A DNA stretch of 64,000 nt. Source: Lumnitzera littorea (taxonomy: Eukaryota > Streptophyta > Magnoliopsida > Myrtales > Combretaceae). Below the pieces are notes generated by a model, which was not told where the DNA came from, made no database searches, and worked only from the letters and a program-made list of their open reading frames with translations. The position numbers and the translations under genes are program-made. Location: assembly GCA_024138015.1 (NCBI GenBank), contig JAMXBB010000002.1, forward strand, positions 16,428,793 through 16,492,792, given 5' to 3'. Of the stretch, positions 48,279 to 60,682 are shown piece by piece. Positions within the stretch are counted from its first letter, which is position 1. Each line of letters opens with the position of its first letter.

Positions 48279-48980
48279 AACGCGTATCTAGTTGTAACCT
48301 AAAAAGGCATTCATAAGGCTTAGTAGTATGTGAGCTAAGGTAGAATCTCATAGTTGGTCGATGCATGATAGGAGAAGCAATCCTTAGGGTAAGCTTTATT
48401 GAGATTGGTGAAGTTAATGCATAGATGCCATTTTTTGTTAGGTCTTTTGACCAATGAATAATTGGCCAACCATGTGGTGTATGGTTCTTCTCAAATGTAC
48501 TAACTTTTAAAAGCTCATGGACTTCTTTCTCAATGGCAACTAGCTATTCAAGGAGAAAGTATCACTTCTTCTACTTAACCACATTCACTTTAGGGTCTAT
48601 ATTAACTTCAAGTGCGATGCTTGGCATGTCTTAAGGGTACTAAGTGAAGATGTTATTGTTGGTTTTGAGGAAATTTATAAGCTTTTTCTTGAGGTTGCAT
48701 GGGCTCAACTTCTTTAACAAGTTATCTTCAACGTTTCGTCTTTTCTTTAGGTCCGGTTTCAATGATGTTGACAAAGCTACCCCTTTCTAGAGCTTACATT
48801 TAGCAATCTTAAGCAAGCTATTGATTTCCCCAACATATGCTAACCCTTCTAAGTGTAGGGAACTTGGCTTTAAAGCAAGCCATGATCACAATCATATTGA
48901 TGGCAATAATGCAAGGTGTCCCTTATGACATTATGAGGTGACTAACAATCGATGACCAAGAATCTACCACTGTATCCACC
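48279..48980 (-). pseudogene. Element D: protease-RT linker and N-half of reverse transcriptase
   Basis: Minus-strand translation near 48860-48960 gives GTPCIIAINMIV, MACFKAKFPT and CWGNQ, the ILGRPxLN...LKFPTxxGVGxxxGDQ segment before RT. At 48385-48460 follows VKRPNKKWHLCINFTNLNK with AYPKDC, the first conserved RT block, and then after a shift IDQL and LLSLMNAFLGYN. It breaks at the TRIM-like LTR. The remaining RT is at 41358-42241. Confidence 0.8.
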
Positions 48981-49230
48981 ACTTATGTTCCATAACTTAT
49001 AGGGTAAAGTGAGAATAGAGTCTTATACCCTATCTACTCTATACTCACTTGTTCCTAGTCAATCTACTAAGACATATCAACCATATATCTTAACTTATAT
49101 TTTGATTCTTACTTTTGCATATAATTAGTTATGTGAACGTTTTGCAACTAATATTTCATGTGTTTGGCATTTATCTGCATACATATCACGTGTGTCATGC
49201 CTATTAATAATATATAATGTATATTAATGG
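48981..49230. other. Boundary between retroelement D and the gene island
   Basis: No coding or repeat feature recognised. The pol-like sequence stops near 48980. Confidence 0.4.
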
Positions 49231-49239
49231 TCTTTAGAA

Positions 49240-49910
49240 ATTGATGAATTTTTTTACAAATAAGCATATATACACATTATATTCTATTTTAAATTTATTA
49301 CAACCAACCATAATACTAGAATGAAATTGTTTTTCCATTCCTTATTTCATTTTATACCAATCCATTCTATTACATACTATTTCTGTATACCAATTATGTA
49401 ATAATTGAGATGCAATTAAGTTTCTAAAATTTTCCTTAATCTTATCTTTTGATTTTGTTTTATTGTTTTTGTCTTTGAGTTCTTTCTTGTCTCAACTAAT
49501 GATACCTTTGCTATCCCTTTTTTCCCCATAATTTCGATTTTAAATGTCATAGCGGGTTGTAATTTTTAAAAGAAACTCTAATTTGTAACAAGCCGCGAGT
49601 GAAGAATTGAACAAATAAGGGAAAGTTTGTTTTCTGCTGAAAATTGTTGTTTGCAAAGGGGAAATTTTGTGTTCTGCTGAAATTCTTGTTGCCATATTCC
49701 ATATTTATCCCAAAAGGTGCAAAATGTCTTGGGCGAGCTGGATCAGGAAAACAGTGAAATTGTTATCGGAACCATAATAGGAAAGGAAAACGATCGATTG
49801 TATTAAAATTTGTGTTAATATAATACGAATAATGAGTTTGTGATCATTCTAATAAAAGGTTATCTGACTTGCATATAAACTGGCACTTACATCAAGCATT
49901 CTACACCTAA
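49240..49910 (+). promoter_or_regulatory. Duplicated upstream block, copy 1 (distal to NPF gene 1)
   Basis: Closely similar to 55495-56180 at an offset of about 6255 bp. Shared stretches include TTACAACCAA(C)CATAAT, GTTTCTAAAATTTTCCT, TTTTCTGCTGAAAATTGTTG, CCATATTTATCC and GCAAAATGTCTTGG. It lies about 2.1 kb before the start codon of the first gene. The block was copied with the gene and kept recognisable while most surrounding non-coding sequence was lost; a regulatory role is inference. Confidence 0.65.
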
Positions 49911-52018
49911 TTTGTTCAGAGAGGGAAAACAAGAGCTGCTATTCAAAGAATACGATTTCGGTCATTCCATTACATCCAGAGCAAAAAGCCAAATAAAATT
50001 GCCTTAGGGTACTTTTTCTTTTCAGTTTCAATTCTACTTTCTAATGCTTATATTGATAAAAGATATGTATATATATATATATATATATATATTTATAGAC
50101 ACACAATTATGGCACTTTTATGACATAAATCTCTCATTGATACCGCATTAAATCTTACTTTTGAAGTAAAAAAAAAAAAAAATAGATTTCATATGAAGTC
50201 ATTTTTTAAAAATAAACAATCAACATAATTAACTAAAATACAAAGACTAAAATTGACTTGGCCACCTAAAACTGAAATATCTCTAAAACTTTATATTTCT
50301 TTTATGGCGCTATATAGTATTTTAGGTTTTAGTTAATAAATTGTTTTACTCGAGCTAATTGAGAAGAAGAATATTAGAAAAAGAAGCTCCCTCAATAATT
50401 ATCAATAGATGATGTATTAATCATTCATTTTTTTATTTGCCAGAATTAATCATTCATGCTAAGTGAGAAAGAAAAGGAACAATTTTTTATGTTGTGCAAC
50501 TACTCTTTGTTAAACCTTCTTTACAACTCGAAATTTATAATTAGTATATTTTTTAACTATTAAACAAAAACATAATAATGAGGCTTCAAAAATTAACTTC
50601 TGTCTAAGTTTATTGTTTTCTTGTTGAAAATTGCTGTTACCTTGTCTGATTGCCAGATGGGTTCATATTCAGTTTCAACAAAGCATTTAGCAACTTAATT
50701 TCATAATACTTCAAGATAGTAAAATAACATTTGGGGTTTCAAGTTAAATTTCATATTCATGTTAATATCCCTTTTTCTGCTTCCGTTGTTACGCCACTAA
50801 TAATAATAATTTTTTCCTTTAAAGAAATGCGTTAATAATATGCAGTAATATGGAAATATTTAAAGATCGTTGGATCATTGGCGCTCCCGCTGATACATTA
50901 ATTACTTTCTTTTCCTTAAGTAAATAATGCTTTAATAATATGCTATTATATACAATAATGTTTTACTCATGTCCACATGTGGTGGGATGTCAAACAAAAC
51001 TTAAAGAGCTAAGCAACATAAAAAATAATTTCTAAATGGAATAAATCAATTTCCATTCTTAATTTAAAAAAAAAAAGAACAAAAAGAAAAAACATATACG
51101 AATTTTGTATCAAGAGACAAATAATAATAGCACGTGCTCACTAATGTAAAAATATATGAAATTTTTTTTTATTTTCTTTTAAAGGTTTGTTAACTGTTGC
51201 TTTAAAGACATTTATAAAATTAATGGAGCAATGATAAATTATAATAGGTAATCAAATGAAAGTTTGTCGCTTTTATTTTATGTACATGTGCTTGAACAAA
51301 TGAGAAGCAAATCAAACATTTTTACCTATTTCAAGTGGTTTGCTTTTGCTTAATAGAAATCTTCAATTATTAGACCAATCGAACGTTGTATTCATAAACA
51401 TGACCAGCTGATTGAATTCCACTTTGGTAACCTAAACAATATAAATTTGTTTAATTCTTATTGAGGAATGCATCTCATACAGACAAATGTTGCTATTATC
51501 TAAAAAGTTAATGTCTTACTTTTATCTAATTTTACAATTAACTAATTAACTATTTAAAGTTTAAAAATGTTAATTTAGCACTAAAACTTTATCGATTTGC
51601 AATCAACTATCAAATCATTATCAGTTTTTACAATTAACTTCCTAAACTCTATTTATTTTTGTAATTAATTTACCCAATTCAAGTATTATATATGACTTTG
51701 AAAAATTTGTACCAAAGGTATGGAAACTTTTAACTTTCAAGTAGTTAATTACAATAATAAATAAGTTCAAGTACCAAATATAATATCTACCCATTATCTA
51801 AGTAAATATAAACGGAAGATGGTTTGTAGAGCTTTTGATATGAACATTAATATGGAAAGTTGTTTTGGGTCTGTTTTTTCGTATATTCCTTATTTGGGTA
51901 TTGTTTTCTAATAATTCGGGAAGTGTGAATAAGTTTTTATTCAAATAAAAAAAAAATTAAAAAGAGGGATGCTGTTCAGAAGAAGAGACGGGACAAGAAG
52001 GACAAGAGAAGAGAAGCC
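49911..52018. other. Upstream region of NPF gene 1
   Basis: AT-rich, no other gene. A TA microsatellite lies at about 50066-50092. A purine-rich GAAGAAGAGACGGGACAAGAAG leader-like stretch precedes the start codon (about 51975-52018). No clear TATA box could be chosen among many AT runs. Confidence 0.5.
50066..50092. repeat. TA microsatellite
   Basis: Uninterrupted TATATA run. Confidence 0.9.
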
Positions 52019-54062
52019 ATGAAGGAAGAAAGACGGAGTGAAGACATGGAAAATCAAATAATTTGTAGTTCTCGAAAAGGAGGATGGAGATCGGTTTACT
52101 ACATACTTGGTAATCCAAAAAGAACTAATTTCACTGGAAAAAAAACAAAAAGCACTAATGTCTTTTGATGTAATTTTGTTTTCACATGGATATTGTTCCT
52201 AGGGAATCAGTTTTCTATGTTGTGTATCTAATTTTTATTATTTTAATCAATTAATCTTTTATTTATTTATTTTTTCATATGATTTATTTGGAAGGGAACG
52301 AAACTTTTGAGCGGGTGGCATCATTGAGTTTGCTTTTGAATTTGCAAGTGTATCTTAAAACAAAGTACAATCTCAACGGGGTGTTCTTGATCAATCTGGT
52401 TAGTATTTTTGCCGGTTCCTGCAATATTCTGCCATTGCTTGGTGCATTCATCGCGGAGAAGTACTTGGGTCGGTTTCGCACCCTCCTCTGTAGCTGCATA
52501 TCAACCTTGCTGGTAAAACAATCTCCCCCATCATGCAAATGGTAACAAATTTTACGAATACCAGCTTTAGCTTTGTTTTCGGTTGATTCTTTCAGGGAAT
52601 GGGGGTGATGACAATAACCGCAGGTGTACCGCAAGTGAGACCCTCTCCATGCAAAGGATCTGAAATGGTTTGTGAACAGCCAAACAGAAATCACCTCACC
52701 GTCTTGCTCATAGGTCTCGTGTTGGTGGCGATAGGAGCTGGAGGGACTCGGCCATGTTGTGTCACTTTTGGGACAGACCAATTCCTTTATAGCAAGAATA
52801 GGAAGAAAGAGATGGAAAGCTTCTATAGTTGGTGGTACCTGTCCTTCACAATTTCAATGATTCTTGCTCTTGGTGTAATCATCTATATCCAGACCGAGAT
52901 CAGTTGGCTAATAGGTTTTTCCATTCTGGCTGGTTGCTTAGCAATCTCCATATTCATCTTCTTGCTCGGATGCCACACTTACATCTACGTAAAGCCCCAC
53001 GGAAACATCTATTCGGATATGGTTAAAGTAATCGTCGCATCCTGGAGGAAACGCCATTGGCATGATAAGGAGGTTGCAGGCATGGCCTTCTACGACGAGA
53101 CTCCTACCGACGACGATCTAGAGACGAAAAAGCTTGTGCACACCGATAGGTTGAAATTCCTCGACAAAGCAGCTACAGTGATTGATGATTCAAGCGAACT
53201 CGACATCCAGGGTATGGCAAAGAATCCTTGGCTTCTATGTACTTTGCAACAAGTAGAGCAGCTAAAATGCCTTTTTGCAGTCGGACCAGCCTGGTTATCC
53301 GGTGTTATGTGTTTCCTAGCCATGGATCAACATTTTCTAATTGGGATTCTTCAGGTTTTTCAGATGGACCATACGATTGGATCGAATTTTAGAATCCCTC
53401 CGACCTGGATGATACTTTGTTCTTTCATTACCGTTTCGATATGTCTCTTCTTTTACGGAAGCGTTGTGCCATGGACTACACAAAAGCTTTTTGGGAAAAG
53501 ATGTAAGAAGTTGACGGTACAACAGAGGATGAACATAGGCATTGTCATGTCCATCCTTTCTCTGTTAACAGGCGCAATGGTAGAGAGGAAGCGTCGAGAC
53601 TCGGCTTTACAGCACAAGTCCTTTGCTGCACCATTGAGCGTAGGTTGGCTCGTGCCACAATTTGTGCTGTCTGGTATGGTTGAGGCCTTTTCAGCTGTGG
53701 TAGTGTTGGAAATACTGACGTCGCATGTGCCAGAGCAATTGAGGACTGTTGGAGGAGCTATAAACTTTCTTTCATTGGCTATTGCAAATTACTTAACCTC
53801 CGCTTTTGTCAGTTCCACCCATAGGTTAACAGGGAGAAACGGGAAGACGCCTTGGGTCGGCGGTCATGACCTCAATAAGTGCCGGCTTGACTATTATTAC
53901 GTCCTCTTCGCCGGAATAAGCGTCGTAAATCTTGCATATTTCAATTTCTTTGCTAAGAGATTCTTGTCTGGACCTTGTGTTCGTGGGGAGGATTCGGGCG
54001 TTGAAGATGGTTATGGTAGCAACACAAGAAAATCTGATGAACGAGGGACTTCCCAATGTTAA
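52019..54062 (+). CDS. NRT1/PTR-family (NPF) proton-coupled transporter, gene 1
   Basis: Three exons: 52019-52109, 52295-52512 and 52596-54062, giving 591 codons plus TAA. Introns of 185 and 83 bp have GT-AG ends. The start is the first ATG in frame; the first 30 codons end in YYIL and the codon for Gly31 is split. Residues 33-37 are ETFER, the ExxER proton-coupling motif of transmembrane helix 1. The VFLINLVSIFAG and RFRTLL segments follow, then ATG-GVMTITAG at the exon 3 start, IGAGGTRPC and FGTDQF (usual FGADQF), a long central loop with FLDKAA and WLLCTLQQVEQLK, and hydrophobic C-terminal helices up to AYFNFFAKRF. Length and about 12 helices fit the MFS/PTR family. NPF proteins import nitrate, peptides, glucosinolates or hormones across membranes; the substrate here is unknown. 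Subfamily NPF2 is a guess. It looks intact and expressed-type; gene 2 is its tandem copy. Confidence 0.93.
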
Positions 54063-55480
54063 TTCATGCAGGAGACGAAGTTATTTATCAGGGACCGACG
54101 TTTCATAGGAATCTTGTAATTTTTTTTATGCAAGGTACCGAAAAATTGATGTCGCTTCATGATTCAACAAAATTATTGAAGATTCAACCCATTCCGAGGA
54201 TTTTCCTTGGTTAATACTCGTGTTTGCATGAAGTTTTGCTATTTTGTCAATTTTATATCAAATATTTAGAGTTATTAGATGTTCTTAGATTTCAATTTTA
54301 TGTCAAAACATTCACAATCATCCCACTTGTATTTCTTCAACTAATGAAGGATTGCTACAACTTTCCAACGTTGATAGAGGCAATAACTTTGATTGGTAGA
54401 AGTTTGATTATGTATTTAGGGACAATTTAAATCAAGTAAGAAATTCATTATTTTTACTCATTTAACCTTTTAAATAAAATTTTTTTTAATACATTTAATT
54501 ATAGATATAAGATAATTTAGAGATTTTAACTCTCTCTCTCCCTTCCCTGATATTCTCACTATTCCCTTCATTTCTCTTTCTCCTTCAACATGCTTATTAC
54601 TCTTTATTTTTCTCTCTATGATTCCCATCTCTCTCTCTTTCTCATCTATTATTATATTTTATTAATATTATAATATATTTAACTATATTACATAATTTTA
54701 TTCATTTTATGTACACGTAATAGGGATGCTTCGTCCGCTAATATTATATTAAACATTTCAAACTTTTAGTATTAAGAAGAGAGGAGTCAAAGTTTGGTAT
54801 TATCCATTTCTTTTGCTGTGAAGACTTTTTTTAAAAAAACCAAAAATACACAAACTAACTCAGCATAAGATGATAACCCAATATAAATTAAGATGAATAG
54901 AAAATCTGGTTGAATCATAAAATTAACTGAACCAAAAATTCAAATTTTTTTTCTTTCTCTATAATTGGTGGTTTAATTAATCAACTGATTCATGATTCCA
55001 TTTAGAGATTCGAACCGAAATGAATAGGTAAGTTCAATTAACCAATTAATTTAATTTCTTTAAAAAAAAAAATCCTGCCGCGTGACAGAAAAAGCCAAGG
55101 GCAAAGGCTAAACTTCTCATTCCTAAACAGTATACACACTACCCACTATGTCCTTTGGTCCAAAAGATGGGAATCAGATTCAGTTTGCTATTGTTTGAAA
55201 ATAGGTGCGATGATTGCTGCCATAGCCACGGAGCAGCTACCATGTCCAAAATATACATAATGATACATACATAATGCTATATCATTATATTATCATGTAA
55301 CAAAATGCGCACACATAAACATATACGCAATACAATATGTATCAATGCCATATAACATATTTATTATATATTGTAATAATATTATATATTATATATCTAC
55401 AATAAACATATGAATTTATATTATATCATTACTTTGTATTATGCATATATCATCATGTGCTGATATTTATGTTATAATTA
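54063..55480. other. Intergenic region between the NPF genes
   Basis: Holds the 3' untranslated region of gene 1 and a CT-rich tract at about 54523-54650 (CTCTCTCTCTCCCTTCC and similar). No other gene is seen; a 68-codon frame at 54224-54430 has no recognisable domain. Confidence 0.5.
54523..54650. repeat. CT-rich tract
   Basis: Several CTCTCTCT runs with pyrimidine-only spacers. Confidence 0.75.
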
Positions 55481-55494
55481 ATGGCCCCTATAAA

Positions 55495-56180
55495 CTGGGG
55501 ACATTTTTTACAAATTACTCATGTATACACATTCCCTTCCATTTTGAATTTGTTACAACCAAACATAATAATTAAATAAAATAATCATGCCAATCTTCAT
55601 TCAATTTTAATCTATTCCATTTTGTTAAAGACCATTTCTACATACCAAATATGCAATTGTAAAGATGCAAGTGAGTTTCTAAAATTTTCCTCCGTCTTAT
55701 CTTCCGATTTTGCATTTTTTTTCTTTTCTTCTTGAGTTCTTTGTTCACTCTAACTCATGATACCCTTGCTATCTTTTGTTTTTTAAAATAATAATTTTGA
55801 TTTTATAAGTCATTGCAGGTTGGAATTTTTAAAAGATATTGTATTTGTAACAAGTCATGAGTGAAGAGTTGAACAAAATTAATGAAATAAGGGAAAGTAT
55901 GTTTTCTGCTGAAAATTGTTGTTGGTAAATTAGATGGGGAAAAAAAAAAAAGGGAAATTTTGTTTTCCGTTGATATTCTTGTTGCTATATTCCATATTTA
56001 TCCAAAAAGATGCAAAATGTCTTGGATGAGCTTGATCAGGACAGGAAAATAGTGAAACCTTTATTGGAATTATAATTGGGAAAAAAAAAAAAAAAAAGCG
56101 CTGGATTTGTTGAAATTTGTGTTAGTTTAATATGAATAATAGGTTTGTTATCATTTCGACGGAAGAATCTTGGACTCGCA
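55495..56180 (+). promoter_or_regulatory. Duplicated upstream block, copy 2 (proximal to NPF gene 2)
   Basis: Partner of 49240-49910, but here it ends only about 640 bp before the start codon. It keeps AAGGGAAAGTxTGTTTTCTG and GATGCAAAATGTCTTGG, and carries an extra A-rich insertion near 55.94 kb. Closer spacing to its gene than copy 1 is a visible difference that could affect expression. Confidence 0.65.
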
Positions 56181-56348
56181 TAGAAATTGTTGCTTTACAT
56201 CTAGTATAAAATAAATTCATCATTTAAACACGAGAAATCAGGATTTTTCGTAGTCTGTTTTTTTTTTTTTTTTTGAAATTTTTGAATTGTTAGCATGATA
56301 AAACATTGGACTGAGGCATCAATAACCTCGTTTGAATTTGGCTAGTAG

Positions 56349-56350
56349 AA

Positions 56351-56379
<29 letters not shown>
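56349..56379. repeat. TA microsatellite
   Basis: Run of ATATATATAT about 450 bp before gene 2; the equivalent tract of gene 1 is at 50066-50092. Confidence 0.9.
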
Positions 56380-56381
<2 letters not shown>

Positions 56382-56821
56382 ATATTTATTTATTCTAATG
56401 GTTGATGTTTCACTTTTATCTAGGAAAATAACGTAATCTTGTTAATATTAGATATATATAGCATTGAATTTCTAATTTTCTTCCTAAGGGAACTAAAATT
56501 TATCAAAGAAGATTGAGTACCAAAAAGATAACAATTCTAACTACTTGTTTGATGAAAATAAAAAGGCATAGTTGCTCATAACTCATAAAAAAGAAAGTTA
56601 CGTTTGAGTTTAGTTACATTGTTTCTATTTTTAAGGAGATTGTGTGGTGGATAAATAAGAAGGTCGGTATGTTTTGTTGAAATAACAGTGCTAACTACAA
56701 TGCTTCTTGTCCATTTTAAGAAGACCCAAAAAAGAAAAGACGTGCAGAAAGCATCAAGAAATTATAGTGATACTGAGGTTGGAGGAGGAAGAAGAAGACG
56801 GCTTTACAGAGCTGCCGAGGC

Positions 56822-59090
56822 ATGAACGGCGAAAGAGAAAATCCAGACTCGGAAAATCCGATCCCTGATGCTCTTCCTGCCCCTCCCAAAGGAGGATGGA
56901 AGTCCGTTTTCTACATACTCGGTAAGAAAAAGGAAAAAGAAGAACAAGACCATCTAATTATTTTCAACATGTTTATGCTTTTGTTTCATGTTGTTTTGTG
57001 AAAATCTAATTATTTTGCTTTCGTTGATTCTGAAGGGAATGAATCATTTGAGAGGCTGGCTTCCATGAGTTTGAATATGAATTTGACCCTGTATCTGAAG
57101 ACAAAGTATAATCTCTATGGTGTGTTCTTGATTAACATAGTCAGTATTTGGTCTGGTTGCACCAATATTTTGCCATTAGCCGGTGCTTTCATCGCCGAGA
57201 AATACTCAGGCCGGTTTCGCACCCTCCTATACGGTTGCACAGCATCATTTCTGGTAAAACTTATTTCTTTAGGGCTAATGTTCACGATCATATATAAAGT
57301 TTACATTTTTATTTTTTATTTTTTTTAATTTCATTTCTTAACGTCAACACCAGACTCCATTGGACTTGTTAACGTTACAATCTCTATTTTAACTTTTCTT
57401 ACTTTCATCATTCATCAATACATTTTGACAGATGCTATTGCCGCACAATGAAAAGGAAATTACATGAGGGTAGTAACATGGAGAAGTGAAAGCACAATTG
57501 AGTATAACATATAGTAATATCGAAATTTAGATATGAAATAGAAAGAACATTTAAAGCTTATATAGTAATTGTGACATGGTCCTATAATAAATTGCACTGG
57601 CTAAGCTTTTATCATTTTTTCCACTTTAATTAAAGCCTTTTGTTTTTGTTTAATTCAAGGGAATGGGGATGATGACACTAACTGCTGCACTACCAGAACT
57701 AAGGCCCAAACCTTGTGAAACACATATGAACTGTGAACATCCAAGTGGTGGCCACCTTGCCTTCCTGATTGCGGGTCTTGGGCTCCTGGCAGTTGGAGCA
57801 GGAGGTATCCGACCATGTTGTATCGCTTTCGGAGCCGACCAATTCCTCAATGGCAAGAAAGCCAATAAGAACTTGCAAAGCTTCTATAATTGGTGGTACT
57901 TGTCCTTCACAGCTACATTGATAATAGCTCTCACAGTAGTTGTCTATATCCAGACCAAGATCAGTTGGGTGATAGGTCTCGCCATCCCGACTGGCTGCTT
58001 AGCATTCTCCATTTTCATATTCTTGCTTGGACGCCACACTTACATCCGTGTGAGGCCCCAAGGAAGCGTGTATGCTGAACTAGTTCAGGTGGTCGTCGCG
58101 TCCTGGAGGAAACGACATTTAACTATCCAAAATGACGACTATAGGGCATTATATGAGATTCCCATGGAAGAATACAACACAGAGATAAGAAGACTTGCAC
58201 ATACTGAGAGGTTCAAGTTCCTTGACAAGGCGGCTATAGTGGCTGACCCAAGTGAACTAAATAGCCAAGGCAGTGCTAAGGATCGGTGGAGGTTATGCAC
58301 CGTGCAACAAGTAGAGCAGCTAAAATGCCTGGTTGAGATCGGCCCGGCCTGGCTATCAGGAATCATGTGTTTCTTGGCAATGGATCAGCAAAATGTGATT
58401 GGAATTCTTCAAATAATACAAATGGACCTGTCGATTGGACCGCATTTTCAAATGCCCCCAAGTTGGCTAGCACTCGGTTCCATGATCGTCCTCTCGTTGT
58501 GGATATTCATATACGAATGCATCGTACCGCGTGCTTCCAAGAAATTCCGTGGCAAGAATCGTAAGAAACTCACACTACAACAAAGGATGAACATTGGCAT
58601 TGTAATGGCAATTCTATGCATGTCAACAGCTGCAATAGTCGAGAGGAAGCGTCGCGAAACAGCTTTAAAGCACGGATCTATGGCTTCCCCAATGAGTGTT
58701 GCATGGCTCCTGCCACAATTTGCACTATCAGGGCTCGTTGAAGCTTTTGCAGCCATTGCCATAATGGAGATGCTGACTTCACATGTGCCAGAGAACTTGA
58801 GGACCATTGGAGGGGCAATCAATTTCCTTTCAATCTCTTTAGCAAATTACTTGACGTCATCTCTTGTCAGCACCATCCACAAATTGACAGGGAGAAATGG
58901 GAACACTCCATGGGTTGGTGCTCGTGATCTTAACCAGTGTCGGCTCGATTACTATTACGTTGTCATCGCATGCATAAGCATTGTGAATCTCGTATATTAC
59001 AATCTCTTTGCAAAGAGATTTTTGGTAAGAGTTAATGCACAGACAGAAGATGCACGAACTGAAGATGGTAGCTCAAAAAGTTGCGAATAA
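56822..59090 (+). CDS. NRT1/PTR-family (NPF) proton-coupled transporter, gene 2
   Basis: Three exons: 56822-56921, 57036-57253 and 57660-59090, 582 codons plus TAA. Introns of 114 and 406 bp have GT-AG ends and the same phases as in gene 1; exon 2 is 218 bp in both. The N-terminus is MNGERENPDSENP, then GGWKSVFYIL and ESFER (residues 36-40), the ExxER motif. Other marks are IGRP-like IGAGGIRPC (written VGAGGIRPC here), FGADQF, FLDKAA, WRLCTVQQVEQLK, MNIGIVMAIL, and VVIACISIVNLVYYN before the C-terminus. Compared with gene 1 about two thirds of exon 3 residues agree by eye. All conserved motifs are intact, so it should be functional. As a plasma-membrane or tonoplast symporter it would move a small anion or metabolite with protons; which one is unknown. 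The second intron is five times that of gene 1. Confidence 0.94.
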
Positions 59091-60682
59091 TTAGAAGGGT
59101 GTTTGAGGTGAATGTAGAAGATGGAAATCTTTTAGTCGTGAACTTCAAGGTAATTGTTGCATATAAACAAGAGTATAGAAACGTTTCCTTTCTCTCTAAG
59201 CAAAACACAAAGATGTTATTTATAGATTGAAAGTGTGAGGAGTCCCACATCTGGAAAAAATAAAAAATCATAAATATTTGATAATAATGATGACCTCAAT
59301 TATACTCCCAACCAATTTTTTTCAAATTATAAATCATATCATGATAAACGAAACAATATACAAAATTGTAATCGAATTAAAGAAGAAAGTATAACTAAAA
59401 ATAAAAATAAAAGTGGGAAATATTAAAAATATAACAAAAGATATCCAAAATAGTATATGAATGTAAATGCAAAGTATCAAGTTTTAAAGCTCAAAGGGAA
59501 ATCAAATTATAAACGAAGGCAGGTATTTGAAAATATATCTAAAAGTAATATTTTTATCTGTAACTAAGTCTTTCCAAGAACTATAAGTGTTGATAGGAAA
59601 TTTCGAACCTAAATTTCTTAGGCCTACACCAACCTATTTAAGCATTGGGCCAACCTAATTAAGCTCAAGATTAACGTGATCCACCATTAACCGACCTATT
59701 TTGCCTAAGTAAACTCCAGACAAGGATTAGATACCATCTAACACCCGACCTGGCATCAAGACAGTCATAATAGTCGCAAGACAAGCGAATAAGGCTCTAA
59801 GACTTGGTCAACGACTACATCCCTACAATCTTGAAATATGGTGGCATGCATAATCCTACTCGGTAGACTTAGTAGACATGTCAACATGTTAAACATGCTC
59901 TTAGATATGCAGCAGCTCTCATCTATAAATAGCCTAAGCACTCCAATGGTAACCCACCTTGACTTCTTTACACACTTAGGCTTATATTAAGCTCTCTTGC
60001 TTTCTTATTCGTTCAAATTTGGATCCATTCCATTTACTTTTTCTCAATTTGCAAATTAATAGTTGAAATTATCTTGGTTTTTGAAATCCCCTATAATATT
60101 ATCATGATGCCATCAGTTTCCTTTTAATCTCAACCATTAATTATACACAACAACATCTCAAATGGGTAAATTGAGAAAAATTAAATAGAGATGATCCATT
60201 TCCTATCCATTCTCTTATAAGCACTTATTGACTTAAATGTCGGAGTTGCCATACCAAACAATACCTTAATGTCCCTCACCATGTTCTCTTATGCAGGCCC
60301 ATTGTATACTCACATAAAGCCCAATCACATCATTATCTATCAATAGAATCCTATTGATAACTATAAGAAACCACTTCCCTCAACTCCAACAACCCTATAC
60401 TTCCAACACCACCACTTGCTCAAAGTAAGACTAGCACATTGGTAAGCTTTCTAACCATCTAAGAATTTCACTCAATCTATAATCCACTTTTAACACCACC
60501 GATTTCTAATGCACTTACCTTTCTCCCTAATGTAGTAAACCAAATCACATTTCATCGCTTTAGAGAGTTTCCTAACCCAGCCTTCTACCTTTTTCCAACA
60601 ACTGCAATATCTCATCACCTCCAAACTATTAGTAAATCGAATACAAACTATTGGTGAATATCATTTTCATGTGGAATCTATC
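59091..60682. other. Region downstream of NPF gene 2, no gene seen
   Basis: Contains the 3' untranslated region of gene 2. At about 59620-60030 lies sequence like an LTR promoter/leader (TATA-type CTATAAATAGCC near 59925), with no detectable partner in the window. Confidence 0.45.
60678..60682. repeat. Left target duplication of E4
   Basis: CTATC, identical to 61924-61928. Confidence 0.85.

Noticed and set aside
52597..52601. ATG at 52599 and at 57663 as start codons of single-exon NPF genes
   Set aside because: This would drop the first transmembrane helices and the ExxER motif; good GT-AG introns join two upstream coding exons in frame in both genes.
52284..52781. 165-codon minus-strand frame opposite NPF gene 1
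   Set aside because: It overlaps exons and introns of a well-supported plus-strand gene and has no recognisable domain; a shadow frame.
58448..58822. 124-codon minus-strand frame opposite NPF gene 2
   Set aside because: Antisense shadow of exon 3; the plus-strand frame has full family motifs.
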